Positions 63,763-64,000 of a stretch of 64,000 nt of DNA are shown piece after piece. The position numbers and the translations under genes are program-made. The DNA lies in the NCBI RefSeq assembly GCF_000151315.2, contig NW_011887295.1, positions 1,605,914 through 1,669,913 of the forward strand, written 5' to 3'. This stretch comes from Capsaspora owczarzaki ATCC 30864. Taxonomy: Eukaryota > Opisthokonta > Filasterea. Below the pieces are notes generated by a model, which was not told the DNA's origin, did no database searches, and saw only the letters and a program-made list of their open reading frames with translations. The stretch's first letter is position 1, and every line of letters starts with the position of its first letter.

Positions 63763-64000
63763 TCAAGCATCGTCCTCCAGCGAGTTGAGAGTGCCGTTCG
63801 ATTCGTCGTCGTCTGGCATCGGGACAAACCCCCAGATTTTGTCGAAAAGATTGCGCTTCTTGAGCGTCACAGAGCCTGGGACGAGGGAGCCGCCATACGA
63901 CAACAGGCCAGAGTACAATTGCCCTACATGGTTGGAAAGCAGGGAGACGGCGTGTGTGTGGCGCAAGTAAGTGTGAGCGAACAACAACGCCTTTTCATCT
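63763..64000 (-). CDS. C-terminal end of an unidentified gene, continuing off the right edge
   Basis: The minus-strand frame ends with LYSGLLSYGGSLVPGSVTLK, KRNLFDKIWGFVPMPDDDE and a short acidic tail before the stop at 63763. A CCATGTAG acceptor would start this last exon at 63923. I do not recognise the family. The ordered, low-repeat composition and the splice site argue that it is coding. Confidence 0.5.
   Translation of the reverse strand, partial: DEKALLFAHTYLRHTHAVSLLSNHVGQLYSGLLSYGGSLVPGSVTLKKRNLFDKIWGFVPMPDDDESNGTLNSLEDDA

Noticed and set aside
1-64000. CRISPR arrays, operons, ribosome binding sites, bacterial insertion sequences
   Set aside because: The DNA is eukaryotic: spliced genes, no direct-repeat/spacer arrays, no polycistronic layout.

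Overview
This is eukaryotic nuclear DNA. Most genes contain short introns with GT-AG ends. The gene set is opisthokont-like: PRP19, a lysosomal alpha-mannosidase, PEX2, a STRA6-like receptor, a RAVER-like RNA-binding protein, an SR splicing factor, a kinesin, and a 5S rRNA gene. Compact spacing, long Gln/Ala tracts and many homopolymer A/T runs in introns suggest a unicellular holozoan (Capsaspora-like). That assignment is inference from style and gene content only. Two 100-N assembly gaps lie at 5620-5719 and 41752-41851.

Layout. 1-2151: 3'-truncated PRPF19 (-). 2632-4143: signal-anchored PC-esterase-like protein (+). 5102-7804: unrecognised membrane protein (+), interrupted by a gap. 8133-13704: a very large WD40-ankyrin-TRP channel fusion (-). 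14286-15223: low-molecular-weight tyrosine phosphatase (+). 15444-19524: alpha-mannosidase (-). 19657-21492: mitochondrial ribosomal protein S5 (-). 21709-27126: kinesin with FHA and dilute (DIL) domains (-). 27447-28658: ubiquitin-like protein with a Cys-rich tail (-). 28880-31395: STRA6-like (-). 32119-37822: triple-CCCH plus SF1 helicase, HELZ/Unkempt-like (-). 38406-39200: VTC1/DUF202 protein (+).

39.6-44.6 kb is the accessory part: an LRR gene built of single-repeat exons in tandem (-) that runs into the second gap, a gag-like fossil ORF, a 5S rRNA gene (-) and about 1.5 kb with no convincing gene. After this come 6-phosphogluconolactonase (+, 44675-45816) and an SR protein (-, 45972-48119).

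48.6-55.7 kb holds a head-to-head pair that is the best candidate for an undescribed system. One gene is a PD-(D/E)XK nuclease-like protein with RGG-like N-terminus, heptad coiled coil and C-terminal nuclear localisation-like motif (-). The other is a P-loop NTPase of Crinkler/RHS type with a similar basic motif (+). A weak ORF lies between them. The window ends with PEX2 (-), a RAVER-like protein (+) and the 3' end of an unidentified gene (-).

Functionally the housekeeping genes are unrelated neighbours (splicing, peroxisome import, pentose phosphate, lysosome, mitochondrial translation). RNA biology is well represented: PRPF19, SR protein, RAVER-like, HELZ-like. Exon boundaries below were worked out by hand from splice consensus, reading-frame continuity and recalled family sequences. 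No alignment was run.
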